The notes beneath the pieces were generated by a model. The model did not search any database. It was given only the letters and a program-made list of their open reading frames with translations, and was not told the origin of the DNA. From JAJPKK01 sp963824905 (GTDB lineage Bacteria > Pseudomonadota > Alphaproteobacteria > Rhizobiales > Xanthobacteraceae): DNA of 64,000 bases. Each line of letters starts with the position of its first letter. Positions within the stretch are counted from its first letter, which is position 1. A program made the position numbers and the translations under genes. The stretch is from NCBI GenBank assembly GCA_963824905.1, contig CAWGRH010000004.1:310001-374000 (forward strand). Reading direction: 5' to 3'. Below, in pieces: positions 54,226 to 63,742 of the stretch.

Positions 54226-56486
54226 ATGAGCGACCCGATGCTGAACCGCACTCCCGTGCCGGCCGTACTCGACGCCGGAGAGGGCGAGCACGGCCTCGAT
54301 TTGCGCGAAATCCTGAGCTTCGTGTGGCGCCAGTGGAAATTCATTCTCGGCGTGACCGGCGTCGTCCTGGTGATCGGGATCGTCTCGCTGCTGCGGCAGA
54401 CGCCGCTCTACACGGCGACGGCACAGGTGCTGCTCGACCCGCAACGCGAGAAGGCGCCCGGCACCGAGGCGATCCTCTCCGACGCCGGGCTCGACTATGC
54501 GGTGATCGAAAGCCAGATGGCGATCATTCGCTCGACGCGTGTTCCTGCGCCGCGTCGTCGAAAAGGAGCGTCTCGTCGCCGACGCCGGAATTCGGATCGG
54601 GACAGGCCGTCACCGGCGCGACTCCGGCCGTCGCTCCGTCGCTCCCTCACTGACGATCCGGACGCGGCCGGCCGTCGCCGCGCCACGAAGAGCCGATCGC
54701 CACCCGACGTGCTCGCCTCGGTCGGGGCGCTGCAAGGCGCACTGGCGGTCGCGCGACCGCCGGGACAAGGCTATACGCTCGCGATCTCGCTCACCTCGAC
54801 CGATCCGGCGCGGGCGGCGCGGCTCGCCAATGCGGTCGCCGAGGCTTATCTCGTCGACAAGCTCGACACCCGCTACGAGGCCGCCAAGCGCGCGTCGGCC
54901 TGGCTCAGCGACCGGCTCGTCGAGCTGCGCAATCAGCTGCGTGCGTCCGAGGAGGCGGTCGCGCAGTTCCGCGCCGAGCATGGTCTCTATGCAGAGCGGC
55001 GGAGCGTCACGCTCAACCAGCAGCAGCTCTCCGATCTCAACGCCAAGCTGATCGACGCCCGCGCCGACGCCGCCCAGAAGAAGGCCCGCGTCGATCTGCT
55101 CGCCTCGATCCAGGCGAAGGGCGGCAATCGTGCAGAGCCTGCCGGACATCAGCAACGGCGGCGCGCTGCCGCACGCTTCGCCAGCAGGCCGCCAACGCTC
55201 TCGCAGCAGGAGGCCGACCTGCTGGCGCGCTACGACGGCTCGCATCCGCTGGTCGTCAACGTCAAGGCGCAGCAGCGCGACGTCGAGCGCGCGATCGCCG
55301 GCGGAGGCGCAGCGGCTGGCCGCCAGCATCAAGAGCGAATACGAGCTGGCGCAAGTCCCGCGTCGCCTCGTTCGAGAAGTCGCTGCAGGAGGCGACCGGC
55401 CAGACCAACATCGACGACACGACCGCGATCCGCCTGCGCGAGCTCGAGCGCACCGCCGCGGTCAACAAGAGCCTGTTCGAGGATTTCCTGCAGCGCGCCA
55501 AGATCACCCAGGAGCAGTCGACCTTCGAGGCCCGCGAGGCGCGCGTGATCACGCCCGCCCTGCCGCCGGCCGTGCCGAGCTATCCGCGCAAGTCCCAGTC
55601 GCTGGCGATCGCGCTCTTCATCGGGCTGCTGCTCGGCGTCGGCGGCGCCGTCGCCAAGGAGATGCTCAACACCGGCTTCACCACGCCGAAGCAGGTCGAG
55701 GACACGCTGCGGCCTGCCGCTGCTTGACCTCGGTCAGCCCACATGGAGACGCGCGACCTCACCGTCGACGGCAAGGTCGATCCCGATCCCGCAATATCCG
55801 ATCGCCAAGCCGCTGTCGCGCTATAGCGAGTCGATGCGCGCGCTGCGCAGCGGCATCCAGATGACCGATGTCGACCATCCGCCCAAGGTCATCCAGCTCA
55901 CGTCGACGGTGCCCGGCGAAGGCAAGACGACGATCGCGCTGTCGCTCGCCGCGTCGGCCGCCAATTCCGGCCTGCAAGGTGCTGCTGATCGATGCCGACC
56001 TGCGGCATCCCTCCGCCTCGCGCTTCCTCGGCCTCGCACAAGGAGACCGGCCTCGTCGACCTGCTGCTCGGGCAGGTCAAGGTCACGGACGTCGTGCGGT
56101 TCTGCGAGGGCGCGGGGTATTGGGCGCTGCCGGCCGGAAATCGGACGCAGAACCCGCCGGACCTGCTCGGCTCGGACCGCATGAAGCAGCTGGTCGCGAG
56201 CTTCCGCAAATCCTTCGACTTCATCGTGCTCGACACTCCCCCCGCGGGCCCGGTGATCGACCCCACGGTGGTCGCGCAGTTCTGCGACAAGGTGGTGCTG
56301 GTGGTGCGCTGGCACGCGACCGCGCGCGAGATGGTCAAGTACTGCGTCCAGCAGCTCGCCGGACACAAGAAGATCGCCGGCGTCGCGTTCAACCAGGTCG
56401 ACGAGCGGCAGGCGCAGAAATACGGCAAGTACGCCTACTCGTATTATTACAGCTCGCGCTACTACAAGAACTACTACACCGAATAA
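54226..56486 (+). CDS. Polysaccharide biosynthesis tyrosine autokinase (Wzc/ExoP type, frameshifted)
   Basis: About 750 residues after repair, one gene, not three fragments. The Wzz domain (LDLREILSFVWRQWKFILGV, LYTATAQVLLDPQREKAPGT) and GNVR region (YEAAKRASAWLSDRLVELRN, KITQEQSTFEAREARVITPA) are followed by the second membrane segment (SLAIALFIGLLLGVGGAVAK). The BY-kinase domain has Walker A STVPGEGKTT, Walker A' LLIDADLRHPS, Walker B FDFIVLDTPPAG, and a C-terminal tyrosine cluster YGKYAYSYYYSSRYYKNYY. It controls chain length and export by cycles of phosphorylation. More than ten indels lie between 54540 and 56040. It matches its place between a polymerase gene and downstream glycan genes. 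Confidence 0.9.
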
Positions 56487-56489
56487 GGC

Positions 56490-57154
56490 ATGCGCAGCTT
56501 CCGCATATCGACCGCGCTCGTCGTCATCGGCCTCTGTGCGCTGCGCGATGTCACGCGGGTGGAGCATGGTCCAGTTCTCGCAGGCGCGCGCAGGCCTCGC
56601 CCCGGGCGAGCGCGCCGCCGACCGCTCGCCGCCTTCGCTGGCGTGCCCGGCCTCGCCGTTGCCGCGCTGGAAGCCTCCGCAGACGCCGGTCGCCGGGCCG
56701 TCCGATCAGGCCGGTGCGCGCAAGCGGATCGACGAGCTCACCACAGCGCTGTCGCTGCGGCCGATGTCGTCGATGAACTGGCTCTCGCTCGCCGGCATGC
56801 GGCTCGTCACCGGGCAGCCGCCGGACAAGGTGCTCTCGGCGCTCGCGATGTCGTCGCTGACCGGTCCTAACGAGCACGCGATGATGTACCAGCGCGGAGT
56901 CTTCGAGCTGCTGCAGTGGGAGACGCTGCCGAACGATTTCCGCAAGCGGGCGATCCGCGATCTCTCCGGCGCCATGCTGAGCGGCAATTGGGGCGACAGC
57001 CACCGCAGGGCCGTCGTCGAGGCGCTCGGCGGACAAGAGCGACGAGACCCGCAGCGACATCGGCGATCTCTTCCGCGGCGCCGGCGTCGCGGACGGCGAG
57101 CTCGCCCTGATGCAGCTGGCGCGGCCCGCCGAGACCGATGGCCATCCGCGTTGA
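56490..57154 (+). CDS. Unknown protein of the exopolysaccharide cluster (frameshifted)
   Basis: About 220 residues. The start MRSFRISTALVVIGLCAL is a signal peptide or N-terminal anchor. The middle is helical (GARKRIDELTTALSLRPMSS, MNWLSLAGMRLVTGQPPDKV, NEHAMMYQRGVFELLQWETL, RAIRDLSGAMLSGNWGDSHR), with periodic helix pairs reminiscent of TPR-like units, and the end is GDLFRGAGVADGELALMQLA. Indels lie near 56545, perhaps 56600-56700, and 57042. No known family is recognised. It starts four bases after the kinase stop codon, so the two are cotranscribed and a shared job in polymer assembly is likely. Confidence 0.65.
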
Positions 57155-57179
57155 GCACGGAAATGTTCTCGAGCCTGAC

Positions 57180-59022
57180 ATGTGTGCCATCGCCGGCGCT
57201 TTCAGCTTCGGTGCCGATGCGCCCGCGGTCGACGCGGCGCGTGATCTCGCGGCTCGAACGAGCTGAACGCGCGGCGCGGACCCGACGGCGCCGGCCTCTG
57301 GGCATCGGTCGGGACAATCGCGTGGTGCTGGGGCATCGACGGCTCGCCATCATCGACATCGGGCCCAGCGGCGCGCAGCCGATGACGGATCCGAGCGGCC
57401 GCTGGACGCATCACCTTCAACGGCGAAATCTACAATTACCGCGAGCTGCGCGCGGAGCTCGACGCGCGAGGGCTGCCGGTTCTCGCACCGGCAGCGACAC
57501 CGAGGTGCTGATCCACGTCGTCGCCCGCTGGGGTGCGGCGGGTCTTGCGACGACTGCGCGGCATGTTCGCCTTCGCGCTGTGGGATGCGCGCGAGAACGA
57601 GCTGTGGCTCGCCCGCGATCCCTACGGCATCAAGCCGCTCTACGTCGCGCAGGCGGACAGAACGCTCTGGTTCTCGTCGCAGGCGCGTTCGCTGCCGCGA
57701 CGCGCGCCGGTCGACACGCGCCGCGATGCGGCCGCGCTCGTCGGCTTTTATCTCTGGGGCCATGTGCCGGAGCCGTTCTCCTGGTGGGCCGGGCATTCAC
57801 GATGTTTCCCGCCGGGCCACGTGCAGCGCATCCGTTTCGGCCGGGCGCCGGCGCCGCCGCAGCCCTATTTCACCGTGCAGGAAAGCTGTCGCCGCGCAGC
57901 CGGCGTCCCGCTTGGCGCCGGGCGAGCTCCACGACGCTGCTGCGCGATTCGGTCCGCGACCATCTCGTCGCCGACGTCCCGGTCGGCATCTTCCTGTCGG
58001 CGGGAATCGATTCCACGGTGATCGCCGCGCTGGCCGCCGAGCGTCGGGGCGAAGCTTTGCACCGTCACCCTCGCCTTCGACGAATATCGCGGCACCGATG
58101 ACGACGAGGCGCCGCTCGCCGAGGCCACCGCCGGGTCGTTGAGCACCGACCATGTGACGGTGCGCATCGATCGCGACGGTTCGTCGCGTCGTCGACGATT
58201 TCGTGCAGCTCGATGGACCAGCCGACCATCGACGGCCTGAACACCTATCTCGTCAGCCGGGCCGCGGCTGCGCCAGGGCCTCAAGGTGGCGCTGTCCGGG
58301 CGTCGGCGGGGACGAGTTGTTCGGCGGCTACCCTTCGTTTCGCCGCAGATCCCGAAGCTGCTGCATGGGGCCGCCGCATTCCGGCCCTCGAAGGCCTGAG
58401 CCGCGCGCTCGACCGCGCCGCGGGACTCGTCGCGTCGAAGGTGCCTCCGAAGGCCGCCGGCCTCCTCGCCCATTCGCGGCGACATCGCGAGCGCCTATCT
58501 GCTGCGCCGGGCGCTCCATCTTGCGCGGCGAGCTCGACGCGCTTCTCGACGCGAGCTGGCTGCGCGAGGGACTGGAGCGGCTCGCGACCATCGCGGCGGT
58601 GACCGAAAGCATCGCGTCCGCTCGCAGGCTCGGGCGCGAGCGGTCCACGCCCAGGTCGCCGCGCTCGAAGTCCTGTTGGTACATGCGCAATCAGCTGCTC
58701 CGCGACACCGACTGGGCGAGCATGGCGCACGGCCTCGAAGTGCGCCTGCCCTTTGTCGACGCTCCGCTGCTCCGGCGCCTCGGGCCCGCGATCGCGTCGG
58801 CCGCTCCGCCGACCAAGCGCGACCTGCTCGCCTGCGCTCCGGCCGCATCTCCAGGCGCTCGCCGGCCGGCGCGAAGACCGGATTCACCACGCCGGTCACG
58901 GAGCTGGGTCGCGCAGGAACTCGGCGCGTCGGCGCGGGGATTGCGCGGCTGGGCCGCCGAGGTTCATCGCCGGTTTCGCGCGAGCGCCCGCGCCGGACAC
59001 GACGACGGCCCTCGCCGCTTGA
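57180..59022 (+). CDS. asnB: Asparagine synthase (glutamine-hydrolysing), exopolysaccharide-associated (frameshifted)
   Basis: About 610 residues after repair. The N-terminal class II amidotransferase begins MCAIAGAFSF with nucleophile Cys2 and has VLGHRRLAIIDIGPSGAQPM, NGEIYNYRELRAELDARG and ARDPYGIKPLYVAQA. The synthetase domain has VADVPVGIFLSAGIDSTVIA (PP-loop SxGxDS), GDELFGGYPSFR, RDTDWASMAHGLEVRLPFVD and a C-terminal RRKTGFTTPVTELG. The enzyme amidates aspartate, or a sugar acid or glycan acid in clusters of this kind. At least twelve indels lie between 57255 and 58935. The next gene starts three bases after the stop codon taken here (59020-59022). Confidence 0.87.
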
Positions 59023-59024
59023 AC

Positions 59025-60307
59025 ATGATCCAAGGGGTCCAGAGTGCGCTCCGACTCGATCTCGATGGATCGGGCTCCAAGCGTTCGGACGTGCCGCAAA
59101 CCTGCCTCCCGGCTGACGCCGAAAGCTGGAACGGCGGCATCGCAACCGCGCAACACTTCCCGCGGCGCCAGCTACGGTCCCTCGATATCCTGATGCTGCT
59201 CACCGACGCTTTTGGCGGATTCGGCGGCATCGCCAAATTCAATCGCGATTTTCTCGCCGCGCTCGATTCCTGCGACGTGGTCGAGCGGGTGCACGCGCTG
59301 CCGCGCCTCATTCCCGGTCCGATCGACGAGACGATCCCGGAGGCGGTCGTCTACGACCGCGAAGCCGCCGCGGGGAAGCTCGCCTTCATGCATGCGCCTC
59401 GCGACGCATCTCGCTGGCGCGGTCGGCGCCCGCAATCTCGTCGTTTGCGGCCACCTGAACTTGCTTGCCGGCGGCCTGGCCCTAGGCACGTACTGCGCGG
59501 CGCGCGCCTCGCGCTCATCGTCCACGGCATCGAGGCCAAGGCACCGCGCCGATCGGTGCGGTGGCTCGCTCGCGACATCGACGCGGTGATCGCGGTGAGC
59601 CGCCACAGCGCGGAGATGTTCGCTGCATGGTCCGGCGTTGCGTTCGAGCGTACTTTCATCCTGCCGAACTGCGTCGATCTCGACCGCTTCGTGCCGGCCG
59701 AACGCGACGCAGCACTGGCCGCGCGTTACGGCCTCGCCGGCTCACGCGTCCTGCTCACGGTCGGCCGGCTCTCAGGTGAGGAACGCTACAAGGGCGTCGA
59801 CGCGGTGATCGAGGCGATGCCGCGCCTGCTCGCGCGCTTCCCGGACCTGAAATACCTCGTGGTCGGCGACGGCTCCGACCGGTCGCGGCTCGCGGCCAAG
59901 ACGGTCACGCTCGGCGTCGCCGACCGCGTCGTCTTCGCCGGCCGGATCGCCGAGGCCGAGAAGGTCGCTCATTACAATCTCGCCGATGCCTATGTGATGC
60001 CGAGCTTCGGCGAAGGGTTCGGGATCGTCCTGATCGAGGCCGCGGCCTGCGGCGTTCCGGTCATCGGCAGCCGCGCCGACGGCTCGCGCGAGGCGCTGCT
60101 CGACGGCCGGCTCGGCCGCCTCGTCGATCCGCATTGCGAGAACGGAGCTCGTCGATGCCGTAACGGACGTGCTGAACGCAAGCGCGGCGCCGCGCGCGCA
60201 ACCCGCTGGTGCGCATCTTTTCGTTCGAGAATTTCACCGCCCGCGTCGCCGAATGGGCGCGCGCGCAATCGCACGCGATCGCGGTTCGCGCGGACATGCC
60301 GGCATGA
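59025..60307 (+). CDS. Family 4 glycosyltransferase (frameshifted)
   Basis: About 425 residues. After a 50-residue N-terminal extension the GT-B fold begins at SLDILMLLTDAFGGFGGIAK. Further on are VVCGHLNLLAGGLALGTYC, DIDAVIAVSRHSAEMFAAWS, RVLLTVGRLSGEERYKGVDA and the nucleotide-sugar motif SFGEGFGIVLIEAAACGVPV with GSREALLDGRLGRLVDP. The tail reads NPLVRIFSFENFTARVAEWA. Indels lie near 59398, 59500, 60146 and 60195. It adds a sugar to the growing repeat unit at the cytoplasmic face. The stop codon TGA at 60305 overlaps the ATG of the permease gene, so the two are translationally coupled. Confidence 0.88.
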
Positions 60308-61184
60308 CCGACCAAGTGCTCGGCACCGTCGCGCCGTTTCCGCACGTCGAGCGGGACGAGGCCATGTACGACACTCGTCATCGCGCCCGGCACCACGGCG
60401 CGAAACTACTGGCGCGACCTGTGGCGCTATCGCGAGCTGTTCTATTTCCTCGCCTGGCGCGACATCGTCGTCCGCTACAAGCAGACCGCCATCGGCGTCG
60501 CCTGGGCGCTGATCCGGCCGGCGCTGACGATGCTGGTGTTCGTCGTGTTCCGGCGGCTCGCTGCGCTTCCGAGCACGCAGCGTTCCCGCGCCCGTCTTGG
60601 TGCTCGCCGCCGTGCTGCCGTGGCAATTCTTCTCGAGCGCGCTGTCGGAATCCTCCGGCAGCCTGATCGGCAACGCCAACCTGATCTCGAAGGTCTACTT
60701 CCCGCGCCTGATCATTCCCGCGCGCGGCGGTGGTGACGAGCCTCGTCGATTTCGCCATCACGCTCGGCCTGCTCGCCGTCGCTGATGGCCTGGTACGGCA
60801 TCGCGCCCGGCTGGCAGATCCTGGCGCTGCCGGTCTTCGTGCTGCTGACCTTCGGCCTCTCGCTCGGCCTCGGCCTGCTGCTCGCCGCGCTCAACGTCGA
60901 ATACCGCGACTTCCGCTACGTCGTCCCGTTCATCGTGCAGTTCGGCCTGTTCGTCTCGCCGGTCGCGTTCGCGACCGCGCGACGTGCCGGAGATCGTGGC
61001 GCCTGCTCTACGCGCTCAATCCGATGGTCGGGATCATCGACGGGTTCCGCTGGTCGCTGCTCGGCGGGCAGCCGCTCGACACCGGCGCGGTGTGGATCGC
61101 GCTCGCCGTGACGATCGGCGACGATCGCCGTCGGCGTCTGGTACTTCCGCGAAGATGGAATGCAGCTTCGCCGACGTGATCTGA
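60304..61184 (+). CDS. ABC-2 type polysaccharide exporter, permease (Wzm-like, frameshifted)
   Basis: About 290 residues after repair. The cytoplasmic start contains NYWRDLWRYRELFYFLAWRD followed by IVVRYKQTAIGVAWALIRPA, the typical Wzm beginning. Six membrane segments follow (LTMLVFVVFRRLAALPS, VLVLAAVLPWQFFSSAL, LVDFAITLGLLAVLMAW, ILALPVFVLLTFGLSLGLGL, YVVPFIVQFGLFVSPVAF, then GVTIVAVGVWYF with KMECSFADVI at the end). Indels lie near 60372, 60400, 60585, 60725, 60785, 60980 and 61120. With the ATPase downstream it would pull an undecaprenyl-linked polymer across the inner membrane. A repeat element separates it from that gene. Confidence 0.87.
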
Positions 61185-61207
61185 GCGTGCCTGAACATAT
61201 TCCACGC

Positions 61208-61317
61208 CCTCATCCTGAGGAGCCGTGCGCAGCACGGCGTCTCGAAGGATGGCCCCATATGCTGCGGTCTGCGGCCGTCCTTCGAGACGCGCCCTTCGGG
61301 CGCTCCTCAGGACGAGG
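61208..61317. repeat. Family C palindromic repeat inside the export operon
   Basis: Arms CCTCATCCTGAGGAG and CTCCTCAGGACGAGG with inner CGTCTCGAAGGATGG and CCGTCCTTCGAGACG match the copy at 12481-12596. It lies between the two ABC exporter genes and would form a long hairpin in the transcript. Confidence 0.88.
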
Positions 61318-61375
61318 ACAGATGGGCGGGCGGCCGCCGCGCGGCCGTGGCGCAGCGCGGGCGCGGGTGAAGGCG

Positions 61376-62654
61376 ATGTCCGGCACCGCGATCCGCGTCG
61401 ACGGCCTCGGCAAGAAATACCGCATCCGGCACCAGCGCGAGCGCTATGTCGCGCTGCGCGACGTGATCGCGGAGAGGGCGCGCGGCATCTTCCGCCCGCA
61501 GCCGGCGAAGACCGCGCGCGCTACGACGGAAGACTTCTGGGCGCTGAAGGATGTCTCCTTCGAGGTCAAGCGCGGCGAGGTGGTCGGCATCATCGGCCGC
61601 AACGGCGCGGGCAAGAGCACGCTGCTCAAGGTCCTCAGCCGCATCACCGAGCCGACCGAGGGCGCGCATCACGCTCGACGGCCGCGTCGCCAGCCTGCTC
61701 GAGGTCGGCACCGGCTTTCACCCCGAACTGACCGGCCGCGAGAACATCTATCTCAACGGCGCCATTCTCGGCATGAGCCGCGCCGAGATCGCGCGGCGCT
61801 TCGACGAGATCGTCGCCTTCGCCGAGGTCGAGAAGTTTCTCGACACGCCGGTGAAGCGCTATTCGCAGCGGCATGTATCGTGCGGCTCGCCTTCGCGGTC
61901 GCCGCGCATCTCGGAGCCGGAGATCCTGATCGTCGACGAGGTGCTCGCGGTCGGCGACGCCGAGTTCCAGAAAAAGTGCCTCGGCAAGATGTCCGAGGTC
62001 GCGCGCGGCGGCCGCACGGTGCTGTTCGTCAGCCACAACATGAGCGCCATCCGCCGCCTGACCGGACGCTGCATTCTGCTCGACCGCGGCCGGCTCACGC
62101 ACGACGCGCCGGTGCAGCAGGCCATCGACCTTTATCTCACGCAGGCCGCCGACGGCCTCGGCGCCGGCGTGTTCGTTCGTGACGTGCCACCTGCCCCGGA
62201 GCAGCCGTTCCACGTGCGCCGCGTGACGACGCGGCGCGAGGCGGGCGGCGACCCGCTCGCGCGCTTCGACTGCGATCACGAGATTTTGGTTCGCATCGAC
62301 TATGCGGCGACCCGCAAGGTACCCGGACTCTACGGCTACATGACACTGCAGCGGCTCGACGGCACCGTGGTCTACGAAGGCGACAGCACCGACTCCGGTC
62401 TCGATCCGCTCGACAGGCTGGAGGCCGGCGACGGCACGCTTCACGTTGCGATCCCCGCGCGGGTGTTGGGACCCGGCACTTATCAGATCTATCTGAGCTT
62501 CGCCTCCGCGCTCGATGCGGCGGGGCCCGCGGTCGACACGCCCGGCATCGTCGGCGAGTTCAGTCTCGACGACACCGGTACGCGGCGCGGCAATCGCCGC
62601 AACGGCTTCCTGTCGCTCAAGCTGCCGTGGAGGATGGCCGAGCCATGCCGCTGA
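61376..62654 (+). CDS. ABC-2 type polysaccharide exporter, ATPase (Wzt-like, frameshifted)
   Basis: About 425 residues after repair. ATP-binding motifs: Walker A GIIGRNGAGKST near residue 75, the signature RYSSGMYVRLAFAVAAHLEP (present once two extra C bases near 61868 and 61880 are removed) and Walker B EILIVDEVLAVGDAEFQ. An HNMSAI switch segment follows. From about residue 245 an extra C-terminal domain has strands RFDCDHEILVRIDYAATRKV, GYMTLQRLDGTVVYEGDSTD and PGTYQIYLSFASAL, as in Wzt enzymes that recognise the finished glycan end. ATG 61376 follows GTGAAGG. It works with the permease at 60304. Confidence 0.9.
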
Positions 62655-62697
62655 CACGCGCGCCGACCCGCCGACACGTGCCGGGTTGCCTCGTCCA

Positions 62698-63742
62698 ATG
62701 AACCAGCAATTCAGACCGGATGCGCAGTTCGGGTCGGCGCTGCCGTTCGCGCCCGACGCCAACATCCTGATCACCGGCGGCACCGGCTCGTTCGGGCGCG
62801 TCTTCACCGACATGACGCTGGCGCGGTACTGCCCGCGTCGCGTCGTCATCTATTCGCGCGACGAGATGAAGCAGTGGGAGATGGCGAAGCGATATGCCGG
62901 CGACAAGCGCCTGCGCTTCTTCATCGGCGACGTGCGCGATCGCGAGCGGCTCGCCCGCGCCCTCGACGGCATCGACTACGTCGTGCACGCCGCGGCGCTC
63001 AAGATCGTGCCGACCGCGGAATACAACCCGTTCGAGTGCGTCAAGACCAACATCATCGGCGCGATGAACGTCATCGACGCCTGCATCGACAAGGGCGTCA
63101 AGCGCGTCGTCGCGCTGTCGACCGACAAGGCGAGCAGCCCGGTCAACCTCTACGGCGCCACCAAGCTCGTCTCCGACAAGCTGTTCGTCGCCGGCAACGC
63201 CTATGTCGGCGGGCACGACACCCGCTTCGCCGTCGTGCGCTACGGCAACGTCATGGGCTCGCGCGGCTCCGTCATCCCGTTCTTCCTCTCGCTCGCCGAT
63301 CGCAGACGCCTGCCGATCACCGACCCGCTGATGACGCGCTTCATGATCACGCTGGAAGAGGGCGTCGAGCTCGTGTGGCACGCCTTCGACGACATGGAAG
63401 GCGGCGAGATCTACGTCAAGAAGATCCCCTCGATGCGGATCATCGACATCGCGAAGGCCGTCGATCCCGACGCCGAGCATCACGTGATCGGCATCCGCCC
63501 CGGCGAGAAGCTGCACGAGCAGATGATCGGCACCGAGGATGCGCTGCACACCTACGAGTACGATCGCTTTTACAAGATCGTTCCCGCGATCACCGGCGAA
63601 GGCAACGCCATCCGCGTAAAGGGTGGGCGCAAGGTGGCGCGCCGGATTCGTCTACGCCTCGGACACCAACACCGAATGGATGTCGGTCGAGGCGCTGCGG
63701 GCGTGGATCGAGGCCAATTACCGCATGCCGGCGGAAACCTGA
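62698..63742 (+). CDS. pseB: UDP-N-acetylglucosamine 4,6-dehydratase (inverting), PseB type
   Basis: About 348 residues. The NAD motif ILITGGTGSFGRVFTDMTLA is at residues 24-43; catalysis and substrate motifs are VIYSRDEMKQWEMAKRY, HAAALKIVPTAEYNPFECVK, STDKASSPVNLYGATKLVSD, VRYGNVMGSRGSVIPFF and MTRFMITLEEGVELVW, all typical of PseB. It makes UDP-2-acetamido-2,6-dideoxy-L-arabino-hexos-4-ulose, the first step to pseudaminic acid. One extra base near 63639 shifts the end, which then reads GFVYASDTNTEWMSVEALRA and WIEANYRMPAET. The TGA stop overlaps the next ATG. FlaA1/CapD-like inverting dehydratases are the close alternative. Confidence 0.9.

Noticed and set aside
54226..55727. Separate Wzz-like and CpsD-like genes
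   Set aside because: The two domains are joined once indels near 55725-55790 are allowed for, and no start codon with a ribosome-binding site precedes the kinase part; a single Wzc/ExoP-type protein is the better reading.
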